Below the pieces are notes generated by a model. That model was not told the origin of the DNA and searched no databases. It saw only the letters and a program-made list of their open reading frames with translations. Positions 29,980-37,656 of a stretch of DNA of 64,000 nt are shown piece by piece. This stretch comes from Deltaproteobacteria bacterium (GTDB lineage Bacteria; Myxococcota_A; UBA9042; PHBI01; JACKFB01). The stretch spans positions 1 to 64,000 of the forward strand of contig JACKFB010000016.1 of assembly GCA_020632695.1 (NCBI GenBank). Reading direction: 5' to 3'. Made by a program: the position numbers and the translations under genes. How positions within the stretch are numbered: position 1 is the first letter of the stretch; the number at the start of each line of letters is the position of its first letter.

Positions 29980-30360
29980 TCAGTCGCGGGCGCTCCGAGG
30001 CCGCGCGCGCTTGCGCGGCGCCTTGACGGCGCTCTTGGCCGGCAGGGAGCGCGTGTACTCCAGCGCGAGGTCGATCCACTCCTGCAGCGCGGCGTCCTCC
30101 GAGAACCCGGCCGGCGCGACGTAGATGAACCCGCGCATCGGGCGCCCGGTGAAGTCCATGGGCCGCGCGAAGGGCCGCGCCAGCGCCTCGTCGTGCCGCT
30201 CGCTGCCGACGCGCACCATCAGCTCCTCGCCCACGACGCCTACGGTCATGTGACCGCGCACCATGAAGGCGAGGCCGCCGAACATGCGCTTGACCTCGGC
30301 TCCCGGCACCTCCTCGAACGCGACGTGCAGTCGCTCGGCGAGACCCTCATCGACGGCCAT
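29980..30360 (-). CDS. TfoX N-terminal domain protein
   Basis: 126 residues; GGAGGAG lies just before the ATG. It matches the TfoX/Sxy N-terminal domain: VKRMFGGLAFMVRGHM, then MVRVG, and PMDFTGRPMRGFIYV. In Gammaproteobacteria Sxy promotes competence gene expression. Stand-alone N-terminal domains such as this are widespread and have no established role. The C-terminal 20 residues are Lys/Arg-rich. It stands convergent with the MopE-like gene with a short gap. Confidence 0.85.
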   Translation of the reverse strand: MAVDEGLAERLHVAFEEVPGAEVKRMFGGLAFMVRGHMTVGVVGEELMVRVGSERHDEALARPFARPMDFTGRPMRGFIYVAPAGFSEDAALQEWIDLALEYTRSLPAKSAVKAPRKRARPRSARD

Positions 30361-30483
30361 GTCTCCTCCCGCGGATCCTGGATGGTGTCTCGATGTTCGG
30401 TCCGAACGGCGCGCCAGCGACGTGTTCTCGGGGCCTCGAGCGCCGCGGCCGCCTGCCGCGCGGCGGGAGCCCCCGGCTGCGGC

Positions 30484-31302
30484 TCAGGTGCTGGTGACGA
30501 AGCCGAGCCGATGGACGAGGAAGGTGAAGGTGCGCCCGCCGCTGCGCGCCGTCGCCTCGATGGTGTTGGCGTCGGACCGCCGGAACGAGAGCGACAGCGT
30601 CTTGTCCTGGGGGGTGGTCAAGAGGTAGCGGCCGCTCTCGGGGACCGGATCCTCCCAGCGCACGCCCACCGAGTCGATCGCCAGGTCCCATCGCCCCGTC
30701 TCGCTGGTCCACCCCCGGCGCCCGTCGATGACGATGCCCCCGGCGATGCCCGCGCCCGGGTCGAGCAGCGACTGGGTCACGTCGCCGTCGCCGCTGAAGC
30801 TGCGCCCGTCGACGATCCAATCCGCCTCGTAGACCACCTGCCGGGTCGTCGCCCCCAGATCCCAGGTCACCGTCGCCGCGCCGTCGACCTGCGCGCGCTC
30901 GTTCCGGAAGCCGGTCCACTCGTGGCGCACGACGATCGCGTCGGGCGTGGCGCTCTCCACGGTCCAGGTCACCGTGCCGGCGTAGGTGCGCCCCTGGAAC
31001 CTGCAGCCATCGCCCAGCTCGCCGAAGTCCACGCTCACCCGACCGGACGACACGGTGATGGTCGAGCACGGCACCTGGCTCTCGGCGAAGTCGGCCAGCG
31101 TCTGCGCCGCCCGCTCGATGCCCTCCCCGATGGTGAAGTCGGTGGAAAGCTCGACCGTGGCGCCGACCAGCTCACCCGCCTCGGTGGCCAGCTTGACCTC
31201 CTCGACCGCGACCTTCGCCTCCTCCTGGGTGAGCGGCACACACGCAGCACCGAGGCTCGCACCCAGCGCCCACGCCAGCGTCACTCGAGTCAGCCGTCTC
31301 AT
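30484..31302 (-). CDS. Lipoprotein of unknown function
   Basis: 272 residues; GGAGGGAGGG immediately before the ATG gives a strong ribosome site. A signal peptide ends in the lipobox GAA-C. A helical segment (about 25-75) is followed by a beta-rich domain that repeats strand patterns such as GTVTWTV, ATVTWDL and GGIVIDG, like a beta-clam or lipocalin-like shell. No family was recognised. It is divergent from the kinase at 31476. Confidence 0.75.
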   Translation of the reverse strand: MRRLTRVTLAWALGASLGAACVPLTQEEAKVAVEEVKLATEAGELVGATVELSTDFTIGEGIERAAQTLADFAESQVPCSTITVSSGRVSVDFGELGDGCRFQGRTYAGTVTWTVESATPDAIVVRHEWTGFRNERAQVDGAATVTWDLGATTRQVVYEADWIVDGRSFSGDGDVTQSLLDPGAGIAGGIVIDGRRGWTSETGRWDLAIDSVGVRWEDPVPESGRYLLTTPQDKTLSLSFRRSDANTIEATARSGGRTFTFLVHRLGFVTST

Positions 31303-31438
31303 CCCTCCCTCCGCGTCCGAGCCACCACGAGCATACCGGCGGAGGCTGGCCGAGGCCCAGGTTCTTTGCGCTGGCCGCCCTCCCCTTGGAACCCGCGCCA
31401 CGACCTCGGTGGGTAGCGCATCGCCCCGTCGCGTGCGC

Positions 31439-31444
31439 TATGCT
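31439..31444 (+). promoter_or_regulatory. TATGCT -10-like box
   Basis: TATGCT lies 31 nt before the GTG of the second kinase, in a very GC-rich background where such AT-rich hexamers are rare. It would give a leader of about 24 nt. Confidence 0.3.
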
Positions 31445-31475
31445 GTGAGGCCACCGCCCCGCCACGGGATGTGCC

Positions 31476-32486
31476 GTGACCAGCCCCCCTCCACCGCCCC
31501 CCACCTCCTCCGATCTGGTGGGGACGACCGTCGACGGCTTCGCGGTGGAGGCGGAGATCGCGCGCAGCCTGGCGACCCGCGTGTATCGCGCGACCGAGTC
31601 GGCCGCCGGCGGGCGCACCGTCGCCCTCAAGGTCATGGAGCCCCTCGAGCAGCGGCTGCTCCTCGACGGGCAGGCCATCAACCCGCTCTGGCGCGAGGCG
31701 CGCTTCTCCCAGGCGGTTCGCGACCGCGCCATCGTCCGGGTCTTCCGCACGGGGCGCCTCGAGGACGGCCGGTACTACGTCGCGATGGAGTACGTGGAGG
31801 GCGTCTCGCTGGACGCCATGTTCCGCGCGGGCGACGCGGTGGACTGGCGCGAGGCGCTCAGCGTGGCCGAGCAGCTCGTCGGCGCCATCGCCCGTCTGCA
31901 CGACGCCCGCATCATCCACTGCGACATCAAGCCGGCGAACGTGCTGGTGCGCCGCGTGTCAGCGAAGGGCGAGCTCCAGGCGAAGCTCATCGACTTCGGA
32001 CAGGCGCGACCCTCGGGCGCCCAGCAGGGCCTGCCCATCTCGGTCGGCGTGGACGACGCCGGGACCCCTCAGTACATGGCCCCCGAGCAGGCCGCGGGCG
32101 CGGCCCCCAGCTTCCGCACCGACGTCTTCTCGCTGGGCGCGGTGATGTACGAGCTGCTCACCGGCGAGCCGGCCATGGACCTGGAGCGCCCCACCGCGGC
32201 TGCCTGCCTCGCGTACCTGCGCTCCGACGCGCCGATCCCGACCATCGCGGTGAGCGCCTACGAGCCGCACCTGCCCAAGGCCATCGCCGACATCGTCGAG
32301 CGCTGTCTCTCCCGCGATCCCCAGCGGCGCCCCCGCGACGGCATGGCCCTCCTCGCGGAGCTCGAGGTGGCGACGAGAGAGCACGAGCGCCGCTCGGGCG
32401 CGCGCTCCGTGTTGCGCCGCAGCATGGCGGCGCTGCGCCGCCTGCTGACCTCGCCTCGGCGGTCCAAACGCTCCCGTTCCGCCTGA
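31476..32486 (+). CDS. Divergent Ser/Thr kinase
   Basis: 336 residues from a GTG. The kinase fold is clear: VALKV with Lys52, a Glu in the following helix, HCDIKPANVL (148-157), DFG 173-175, APEQ and a C-lobe ending near 315. Two features are unusual. The glycine loop is replaced by ARSLATRVY, and the HRD arginine is Cys, making it a non-RD kinase. It may have low or differently regulated activity. There is a Pro-rich N-tail and an Arg/Ser-rich basic C-tail, and no membrane segment. The target is unknown; it is followed by a lipoprotein gene. Confidence 0.88.
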   Translation: MTSPPPPPPTSSDLVGTTVDGFAVEAEIARSLATRVYRATESAAGGRTVALKVMEPLEQRLLLDGQAINPLWREARFSQAVRDRAIVRVFRTGRLEDGRYYVAMEYVEGVSLDAMFRAGDAVDWREALSVAEQLVGAIARLHDARIIHCDIKPANVLVRRVSAKGELQAKLIDFGQARPSGAQQGLPISVGVDDAGTPQYMAPEQAAGAAPSFRTDVFSLGAVMYELLTGEPAMDLERPTAAACLAYLRSDAPIPTIAVSAYEPHLPKAIADIVERCLSRDPQRRPRDGMALLAELEVATREHERRSGARSVLRRSMAALRRLLTSPRRSKRSRSA

Positions 32487-32653
32487 GCTGACGGGCCTTC
32501 GCCGCCGCCGGGCCACCCCGGGGATCACCGCGCGAACGCACGCTCCGCGCGCACCCCGGGTTTCCGCGCGGCGGCCCGCAATACCCCTCAAGTGAACCCC
32601 CAGCCGGCCGATGGATGGGCTGCACACCGTTCACATCCAACCGGGGGAACACC

Positions 32654-33031
32654 ATGAGACTGTCAGTGCGCATCCGCCTGGCCGGCGTGGCCGTGGCGCT
32701 GGCCCTGACCGCGGCTTGCGGAGGCGGCGCCGACGGGGCGGCCTCCGAGAGCGACGCCGCGGCGCCGGGCAACAGCAACACCGCCGTCGCGCCCGAGGCC
32801 GCCTTCGACCGCACCGCCCCGCTGGTGTCCACGCAAGTGCCCTCGCCCGCGTCCGGCTTCGAGGTCCTCGCTGGCGGAGAGGCGGTCTCCGGCCGCTTCG
32901 CCGCGTCGGTCACCGTCGGCGCGCTGCAGTCGGACGAGACCTCGGCCAGCGGACGCTTCCGCCTCCACATCGGCCCGACCGCGTCGGCACCGAACACCGT
33001 CAATGCACCTTCCACCCACGTCTCACCCTGA
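32654..33031 (+). CDS. Small lipoprotein
   Basis: 125 residues. Basic N-terminus, hydrophobic core, lipobox TAA-C. The mature part is low in cysteine and carries no recognised domain; it includes SGFEVLAGGEAVSGRFAASV. The reading starts at ATG 32654, behind GGGGGAAC; an in-frame ATG at 32615 would place the signal too deep. It ends 10 bp before the coiled-coil protein, so the two are probably co-expressed. Confidence 0.7.
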   Translation: MRLSVRIRLAGVAVALALTAACGGGADGAASESDAAAPGNSNTAVAPEAAFDRTAPLVSTQVPSPASGFEVLAGGEAVSGRFAASVTVGALQSDETSASGRFRLHIGPTASAPNTVNAPSTHVSP

Positions 33032-33041
33032 GGTACCCACG

Positions 33042-34523
33042 ATGAAGCTCACCCACCGATACGCCGGTCTGACCGGCGCCGCGCTCCTCATGCTGGCCTC
33101 GGCGGCCCATGCCGAAGCGCCCGCTCGCATCCCCTTGCAAGGTGTCCTGACCACCGCGTCGGGCGCCCCCATCGACGGCGACGTCGAGGTGACCTTCACG
33201 CTCTACGCGTCGCCGATGGGCACCGAGGGCCAGATCTTCACCGAGACGCGCCTCGTGTCGGCCGACGACGGCCGCTTCGCGCTGCAGCTCGGTGACGGCG
33301 ACGCGCCGCTGGACCTCGACGTGTTCGGCGAGGTCGACGGCCTGTGGCTGGGGATCGCCGTCGACGGCGACCGCGAGATGTCGCCGCGCATCGCGATGAC
33401 CACCGCGCCCTACGCCGCCCACGCCCGCACGGCGACCGACGCCTCCACCCTCGATGGGTTCACGGCCGACGACTTCGCCCGGGTCGACGACATCGACATC
33501 GACGGGCTACGCGCCGACATCGACGCCCTCACGGGCAAGGTCGGTGAGAGCTCGAGCCTGAAGGCGGCCGTGGACAGCCTGAAGCAGGCGTTCGCCGAGC
33601 AGGTGGCGGCCCTCGACACGCTGCGCGACGATGTGGGCGAGGGTCTCGCCGACACCGTGGCTCAGCTTGCCGAGGAGCTGGGCCTGCAGAAGGAGTTCGT
33701 CAAGAGCTTCGACGAGCGCATCACCGGGCTCGCCGGGCTCGTGGAGGCCCTGGGCACACAGCTCCAGGCGCTCTCTGGTGACGGGGCGGGCGAGCTGGCG
33801 GACCTGGTCAGCGCGCTGGCAGCCAAGTTCACCGAGCTGGAGTCCCGGACCAACGCCCGCATGCTGCAGATGCAGGACGACCTGGACCTGACGGTGGTCG
33901 AGCTCGGCAAGGGCCTCGACGCGATCGCCACCCAGAACTCGGCCCTCGAGGCCGTGGCGAGCACCCTCGAGGACTACACCGGCGTCACCGAGCAGCTCGC
34001 CGGCCAGGTCGCCGACGTCGCGCAGCAGGCGGGGGCCACGGCGCAGCTCGCCAGCGACACCGACTTCCGCGTGCAGGCCATCGAGGCGACCGCCGGCTCG
34101 GCCGCCCAGACCGCCTCCCAGGCGCTGGCCTCGGGCGAGGCGCTGGCCGCCAGCCTCGAGTATGTCCAGTCCGACCTCAACGCGGCGCTGCACGCTGGCG
34201 ACGCGGCCAACCAGGCGGCCATCGCGCAGCTCATCTCCGACTACAGCGCCTCGATCGGCAAGGCGCTCGCCGACTCGCAGGCCGCGCTGACCGCCATCCA
34301 GACCCACGTCGGCGACAGCTCGCTGGCCGACTCCATGCTCGCCCTCTTCAACAAGGCCACCGACGTCGAGCAGCTCGCCGGCGAGGCCTTCGACCGCGCG
34401 GCCGAGGCCAGCCAGACCGCGGACACGAACGCGGGCCTGCTGCTCCAGAAGGACGCCGAGATCCAGTCGCTCACCGCGCGGATCGAGGCGCTGGAGGCCA
34501 TCGTCGCGTCGATGCAGCACTGA
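33042..34523 (+). CDS. Secreted coiled-coil protein with fibre-like N-terminal domain
   Basis: 493 residues with a Sec signal (cleavage after AHA, about 24). Residues 25-130 form a beta domain (RIPLQGVLTTASGAPI, VEVTFTLYAS, APYAAHA) of a kind seen at the front of many secreted proteins in Myxococcota and tail-fibre-like proteins. From about 145 to the end it is Ala/Leu/Glu/Gln-rich with heptad character, a long trimeric or dimeric coiled coil. It should form an extended stalk in the periplasm or on the surface. It pairs with the lipoprotein just upstream. Confidence 0.8.
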   Translation: MKLTHRYAGLTGAALLMLASAAHAEAPARIPLQGVLTTASGAPIDGDVEVTFTLYASPMGTEGQIFTETRLVSADDGRFALQLGDGDAPLDLDVFGEVDGLWLGIAVDGDREMSPRIAMTTAPYAAHARTATDASTLDGFTADDFARVDDIDIDGLRADIDALTGKVGESSSLKAAVDSLKQAFAEQVAALDTLRDDVGEGLADTVAQLAEELGLQKEFVKSFDERITGLAGLVEALGTQLQALSGDGAGELADLVSALAAKFTELESRTNARMLQMQDDLDLTVVELGKGLDAIATQNSALEAVASTLEDYTGVTEQLAGQVADVAQQAGATAQLASDTDFRVQAIEATAGSAAQTASQALASGEALAASLEYVQSDLNAALHAGDAANQAAIAQLISDYSASIGKALADSQAALTAIQTHVGDSSLADSMLALFNKATDVEQLAGEAFDRAAEASQTADTNAGLLLQKDAEIQSLTARIEALEAIVASMQH

Positions 34524-34531
34524 GCCAGTGA

Positions 34532-34550
34532 ACGGGCGCTCGCCGCCCGT
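34532..34550. terminator. Hairpin after coiled-coil gene
   Basis: ACGGGCG (34532-34538) pairs with CGCCCGT (34544-34550), 9 bp after the stop. A second, bulged inverted repeat (34561-34578 with 34609-34622) follows, towards the 3' end of the convergent phosphatase. Together they may end transcription from both sides. Confidence 0.4.
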
Positions 34551-34682
34551 ACCGTACGCAGGGCCGGTGATTGACTGGATGGCTCGTCACCCCGAGCGAG
34601 GCCTCCCGCCAGTCATCGGCCCTGCGGCGTTGGCGCGTGGAATCCATCGGCACGGCCCGGCGGCGGGAGGGCCGCGCGCGGA

Positions 34683-36263
34683 TCAGGTGTCCATCGCGAG
34701 CAGGTGCGGCGTCCCGAGCTCCACGGCGAACACCGCCGCGATGGTCTCCGGGGTCTCCGGCTGCTCGATGTCCTCGAAGTGATGCCAGCGCGCGACGATC
34801 CGAGCCCGCGTCACCTCGAGGCTCATGTACCCGCGGTGCTCCATGTCCAGCCACTGGATGTGGGGGTTCTCGGGCAGGAAGATGGGCAGGGCCACGTCGT
34901 TGGAGCCCTCGGGCCCGCCGGGCGAGGTGATGCCGGGGGTGACGAGCTCCACCGCCAGGGCCCCGCGGCCGGTCGTCGGGTCGTAGGCGTCGGGGTTGTT
35001 GGGATCCTCGGTCAGCTCGAGCGCGAAGGACATGTGGATGTCCCCGCTGAGCACGACGGTGTCCGCGACGGCGTCCGAAGCGAGCAGGTCGAAGAGGCGC
35101 GTGCGCGCGGCCGCGTAGCCGTCCCAACTGTCGGCGTTCAGGACGCTGCCGCCGCCCTCGGACAGCGGCGCGCCCGAGACCTTGAACTGGCCCACGAGCA
35201 CCTGCTGGCCCAGAAGCCGCCAGGTCGCGGTGGAGGCCACCAGCGTCTCGGTGAGCCACTGCTCCTGGTCCTGCCCCAGGATGGTGCGCTCGGGGTCGCG
35301 GACCTCGGGGCCGTTGGGATCCTCGGCCTGGAGATCCCGCCCCCAGTTGCGGGTGTCGAGCATGACGAGATCCACCAGGTCGCCGAGGGCGAAGCTGCGA
35401 AAGATCCGGCCGCCGGGCTGCTCGCGCATCGGGATCCACTCAAACCAGGCCTGCATCGCGGCGGCGCGGCGCTCGGGCCAGGTCCCGTCGGGATCGTCGT
35501 CGCCCTCGATGCCGCCCTTCCAGGTGTTGTTGGCGATCTCGTGATCGTCCCAGACCACGATGAAGGGGTGTCGAGCGTGGAGCGCCTGCAGGTCGGGGTC
35601 GCGTCGATACTGGGCGTAGCGGGTGCGGTAGTCGCTCAGCGTGCGCGTTGAGTGATCGGGCTCGTGGGGGCGGATCGAGCCGCCGGCGGGGTCGCTGCCG
35701 CCGTCGTAGATGTAGTCGCCCAGATGCACGACGATCTCGACGTCGTCGCGGGCGGCGATGCTGCGGTAGCCGTGGAAGTAGCCCCGCACGTAGTTCGAGC
35801 AGGACACCACGGCGAGCCCCACGCGCTCGGTGGGCCCCTCCGGCGCCGTGCGGGTGCGGCCCACCCGCGACACGCGGCCCAGGGCCTGGAAGCGGTAGTG
35901 GTAGTCCGTGCCGGGCTGGAGCCCGGTGGCGTCCAGCTTGACGGTGTAGTCGCCCTGCTCGTCCGCCTGGACCCAGCCGGCGCCCACCCGGTGCGCGAAC
36001 CCGGCGTCGGTGGCGACCTCCCAGAACACGTCGACCGGTCCCTGCTCTGTTGGCGAGACGCGGGTCCAGAGCACGACGCCGTCGGGGAGCGGGTCGCCCG
36101 AGGCGACGCCGTGGACGAAGAGGTCGGCGGGACCGGGCTCGCCGTCGTAGGTGTAGACAGGCAGCGCGCTGCCACCGTCGTCGCAGGCGACGAGGTGGGG
36201 CGCGGCGGCCAACGCTCCCAGCGCGGCCAGGCGCTCGAGGAACTCACGGCGTGAAAGCGGCAT
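34683..36263 (-). CDS. PhoD-like phosphatase/phosphodiesterase, Tat-exported
   Basis: 526 residues; AAGGAG precedes the ATG. The N-terminus SRREFLERLAALGALAAA is a twin-arginine signal, followed by Cys near 27, so a Tat lipoprotein is possible. A fibronectin-like PhoD N-domain (about 45-145) is followed by the metallophosphatase core: HLGDYIYDGG, VVWDDHEIANN, SGDIHMS. PhoD enzymes are Ca/Fe-dependent periplasmic phosphomonoesterases or diesterases that release phosphate from phospholipids, teichoic acids or nucleotides. No Pho-type operator was recognised. Confidence 0.93.
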   Translation of the reverse strand: MPLSRREFLERLAALGALAAAPHLVACDDGGSALPVYTYDGEPGPADLFVHGVASGDPLPDGVVLWTRVSPTEQGPVDVFWEVATDAGFAHRVGAGWVQADEQGDYTVKLDATGLQPGTDYHYRFQALGRVSRVGRTRTAPEGPTERVGLAVVSCSNYVRGYFHGYRSIAARDDVEIVVHLGDYIYDGGSDPAGGSIRPHEPDHSTRTLSDYRTRYAQYRRDPDLQALHARHPFIVVWDDHEIANNTWKGGIEGDDDPDGTWPERRAAAMQAWFEWIPMREQPGGRIFRSFALGDLVDLVMLDTRNWGRDLQAEDPNGPEVRDPERTILGQDQEQWLTETLVASTATWRLLGQQVLVGQFKVSGAPLSEGGGSVLNADSWDGYAAARTRLFDLLASDAVADTVVLSGDIHMSFALELTEDPNNPDAYDPTTGRGALAVELVTPGITSPGGPEGSNDVALPIFLPENPHIQWLDMEHRGYMSLEVTRARIVARWHHFEDIEQPETPETIAAVFAVELGTPHLLAMDT

Positions 36264-36677
36264 CGACGGCGCTCCTTCGCGTCCGGAGCGCGCCGATTCG
36301 CGTTCGGAGCGGCGCGCGCGGGGTGTCCCAGTCCACGGGGCGGGCGGCCACTGCGGTCCGCCGGGTCGCGAGCCCTGCTCGCGGCGCGCAGTCTCTGCCT
36401 CGGAGCGTGGTCGACGCAAGCATGGAGCCACGAGCGTGGGGTGCCCAGCGCCGGGGCCCCCGGTCCCCGGATCCGGGGCCAACGGACCCCGGGGCGACAG
36501 GAGGCTCGGGGTGGGGTGGCGGGAGCGCTTCCGGGGAAGAAGCCGTGTGATTCTAGCCTGCTTCCACCCAAAGCCCGAGGCGCCCGCCACCGCTCCTCCT
36601 GTCCCGAGGGCGGCCGATGGGGGGTGGCACGAGGCTTGCTCTCTGCCACCGGCGTCGGCGTGACGGAGGGCTGGACG
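36264..36677. other. Intergenic region with GC palindromes
   Basis: 414 bp between divergent genes. It contains three close palindromes (36453-36494, listed separately) and, at the right end, GGAGGG at 36665-36670 serving the gene at 36678. Nothing else was recognised. Confidence 0.5.
36453..36494. repeat. Cluster of three GC palindromes
   Basis: GGGGCCCC (36453-36460), CCCCGGATCCGGGG (36465-36478) and CCCCGGGG (36487-36494) lie within 42 bp. The arms can also pair with each other. Could be a terminator, an operator or a relic of a repetitive element. Confidence 0.5.
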
Positions 36678-37514
36678 ATGAGCAGGACCGTGTCGGGGAT
36701 GAGGATGACCTCTGCGATGCTGTTGCAGGGTGGCGGGGAGGAGGCCGCGGCGGGGGCCGGCCCCATGGGCGCCAGCCCGTGGCACCGCGCCCAGGCCCAC
36801 ACCCTGGCCGCCTCGCGCGCGCTGGAGCGCAGCATCGGCGACGTCGCGGCCGCGCTGCGCCCCCTGCTGCACCGGGGGGACGAGGTGGCGACGGCCCTGG
36901 TCCGGTCGGCGCTCGAAGCGCGCCTCTCCCAAGCGCGGATCGGCGCGGGTCTCGCCGGGGCCTGGCAGCGCGGGCTGGCGACGGCGGGCCGCCACGATCG
37001 CGTCGCCCGCGGGACGCCGGGTGACTCGGTGGCGCGCCGCGTGCGGGAGGCCGCCGGTGAGGCCTTCGACGCGCTGATCCGTGCGCTGCCCGATGCGCTC
37101 GCCGAGGACGCGGACCGGGTCAGCCGCGCGCTCGCCGACCAGGAGGCGGACCAGGCCGCGTGGGCGCGCCGACTCGACGAGGCCCTTCGTTGGTGGCTGG
37201 AGTATGCCGAGCCGCTCGGCCGCCGCAGGTCGCGGGACGCGGAGACGGCGCGCGTCATCGCGGCTCGTATCGCGGGGACGGACAGGCTCGCCCTCATCCG
37301 CGAGTCGCCCCGGGCCAGCGGCGGCAAAGCGGTGATCGAGCGGCAGTTCCTGACCTGGGTGCCTCCGGGCCCGGCCGAGACGATGGTCCTCCACGCCGCC
37401 GCGCGCCATGGCGGACTGCGGCGGCACGCCACCCGGGAGCTGGTGGGCTGCACGCCGCCGGTCCCTCGCTTCCCGGGTCGCCGCACCGGGTCCGGGACGG
37501 TCGGCTATGAGTAG
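36678..37514 (+). CDS. Hypothetical helical protein
   Basis: 278 residues; GGAGGG sits at proper spacing before ATG 36678, which supports a real gene. It is Ala/Arg-rich and mostly helical with no signal peptide (segments such as ALERSIGDVAAALRPLL and DEALRWWLEYAEPL). No family recognised; it might be a virion-like or structural accessory protein, but nothing proves it. The last 22 codons come from the first copy of a 92-bp tandem repeat, so the C-terminus may have been changed by the duplication. It has no co-directional partner. Confidence 0.55.
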   Translation: MSRTVSGMRMTSAMLLQGGGEEAAAGAGPMGASPWHRAQAHTLAASRALERSIGDVAAALRPLLHRGDEVATALVRSALEARLSQARIGAGLAGAWQRGLATAGRHDRVARGTPGDSVARRVREAAGEAFDALIRALPDALAEDADRVSRALADQEADQAAWARRLDEALRWWLEYAEPLGRRRSRDAETARVIAARIAGTDRLALIRESPRASGGKAVIERQFLTWVPPGPAETMVLHAAARHGGLRRHATRELVGCTPPVPRFPGRRTGSGTVGYE

Positions 37515-37631
37515 GGGATCGTCTGCGAGCCACCGGCTGCTGCACGCCGCCGGTCCCTCGCTTCCCGGGTCGCCGCACCGGGTCCGGGAGGGTCGTCCAC
37601 GAGCAGGGGGAGCGTCTCCGAGCCACCCGCC
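37448..37631. repeat. 92-bp imperfect tandem repeat, two copies
   Basis: Copies begin at 37448 and 37540. The first 50 bp (37448-37497 and 37540-37589) are identical; the remaining 42 bp are similar, ending in a shared GCGAGCCACC-like or CCGAGCCACC-like stretch. The stop codon of the upstream gene lies in copy 1. No transposase is near. Confidence 0.85.
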
Positions 37632-37656
37632 CTGGAGGAGCGAGCGGGGCGTCGGG

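Noticed and set aside
36441..36677. 79-codon N-terminal extension of the gene at 36678
   Set aside because: Composition is Arg/Gly/Pro-rich, and GGAGGG lies directly before ATG 36678.
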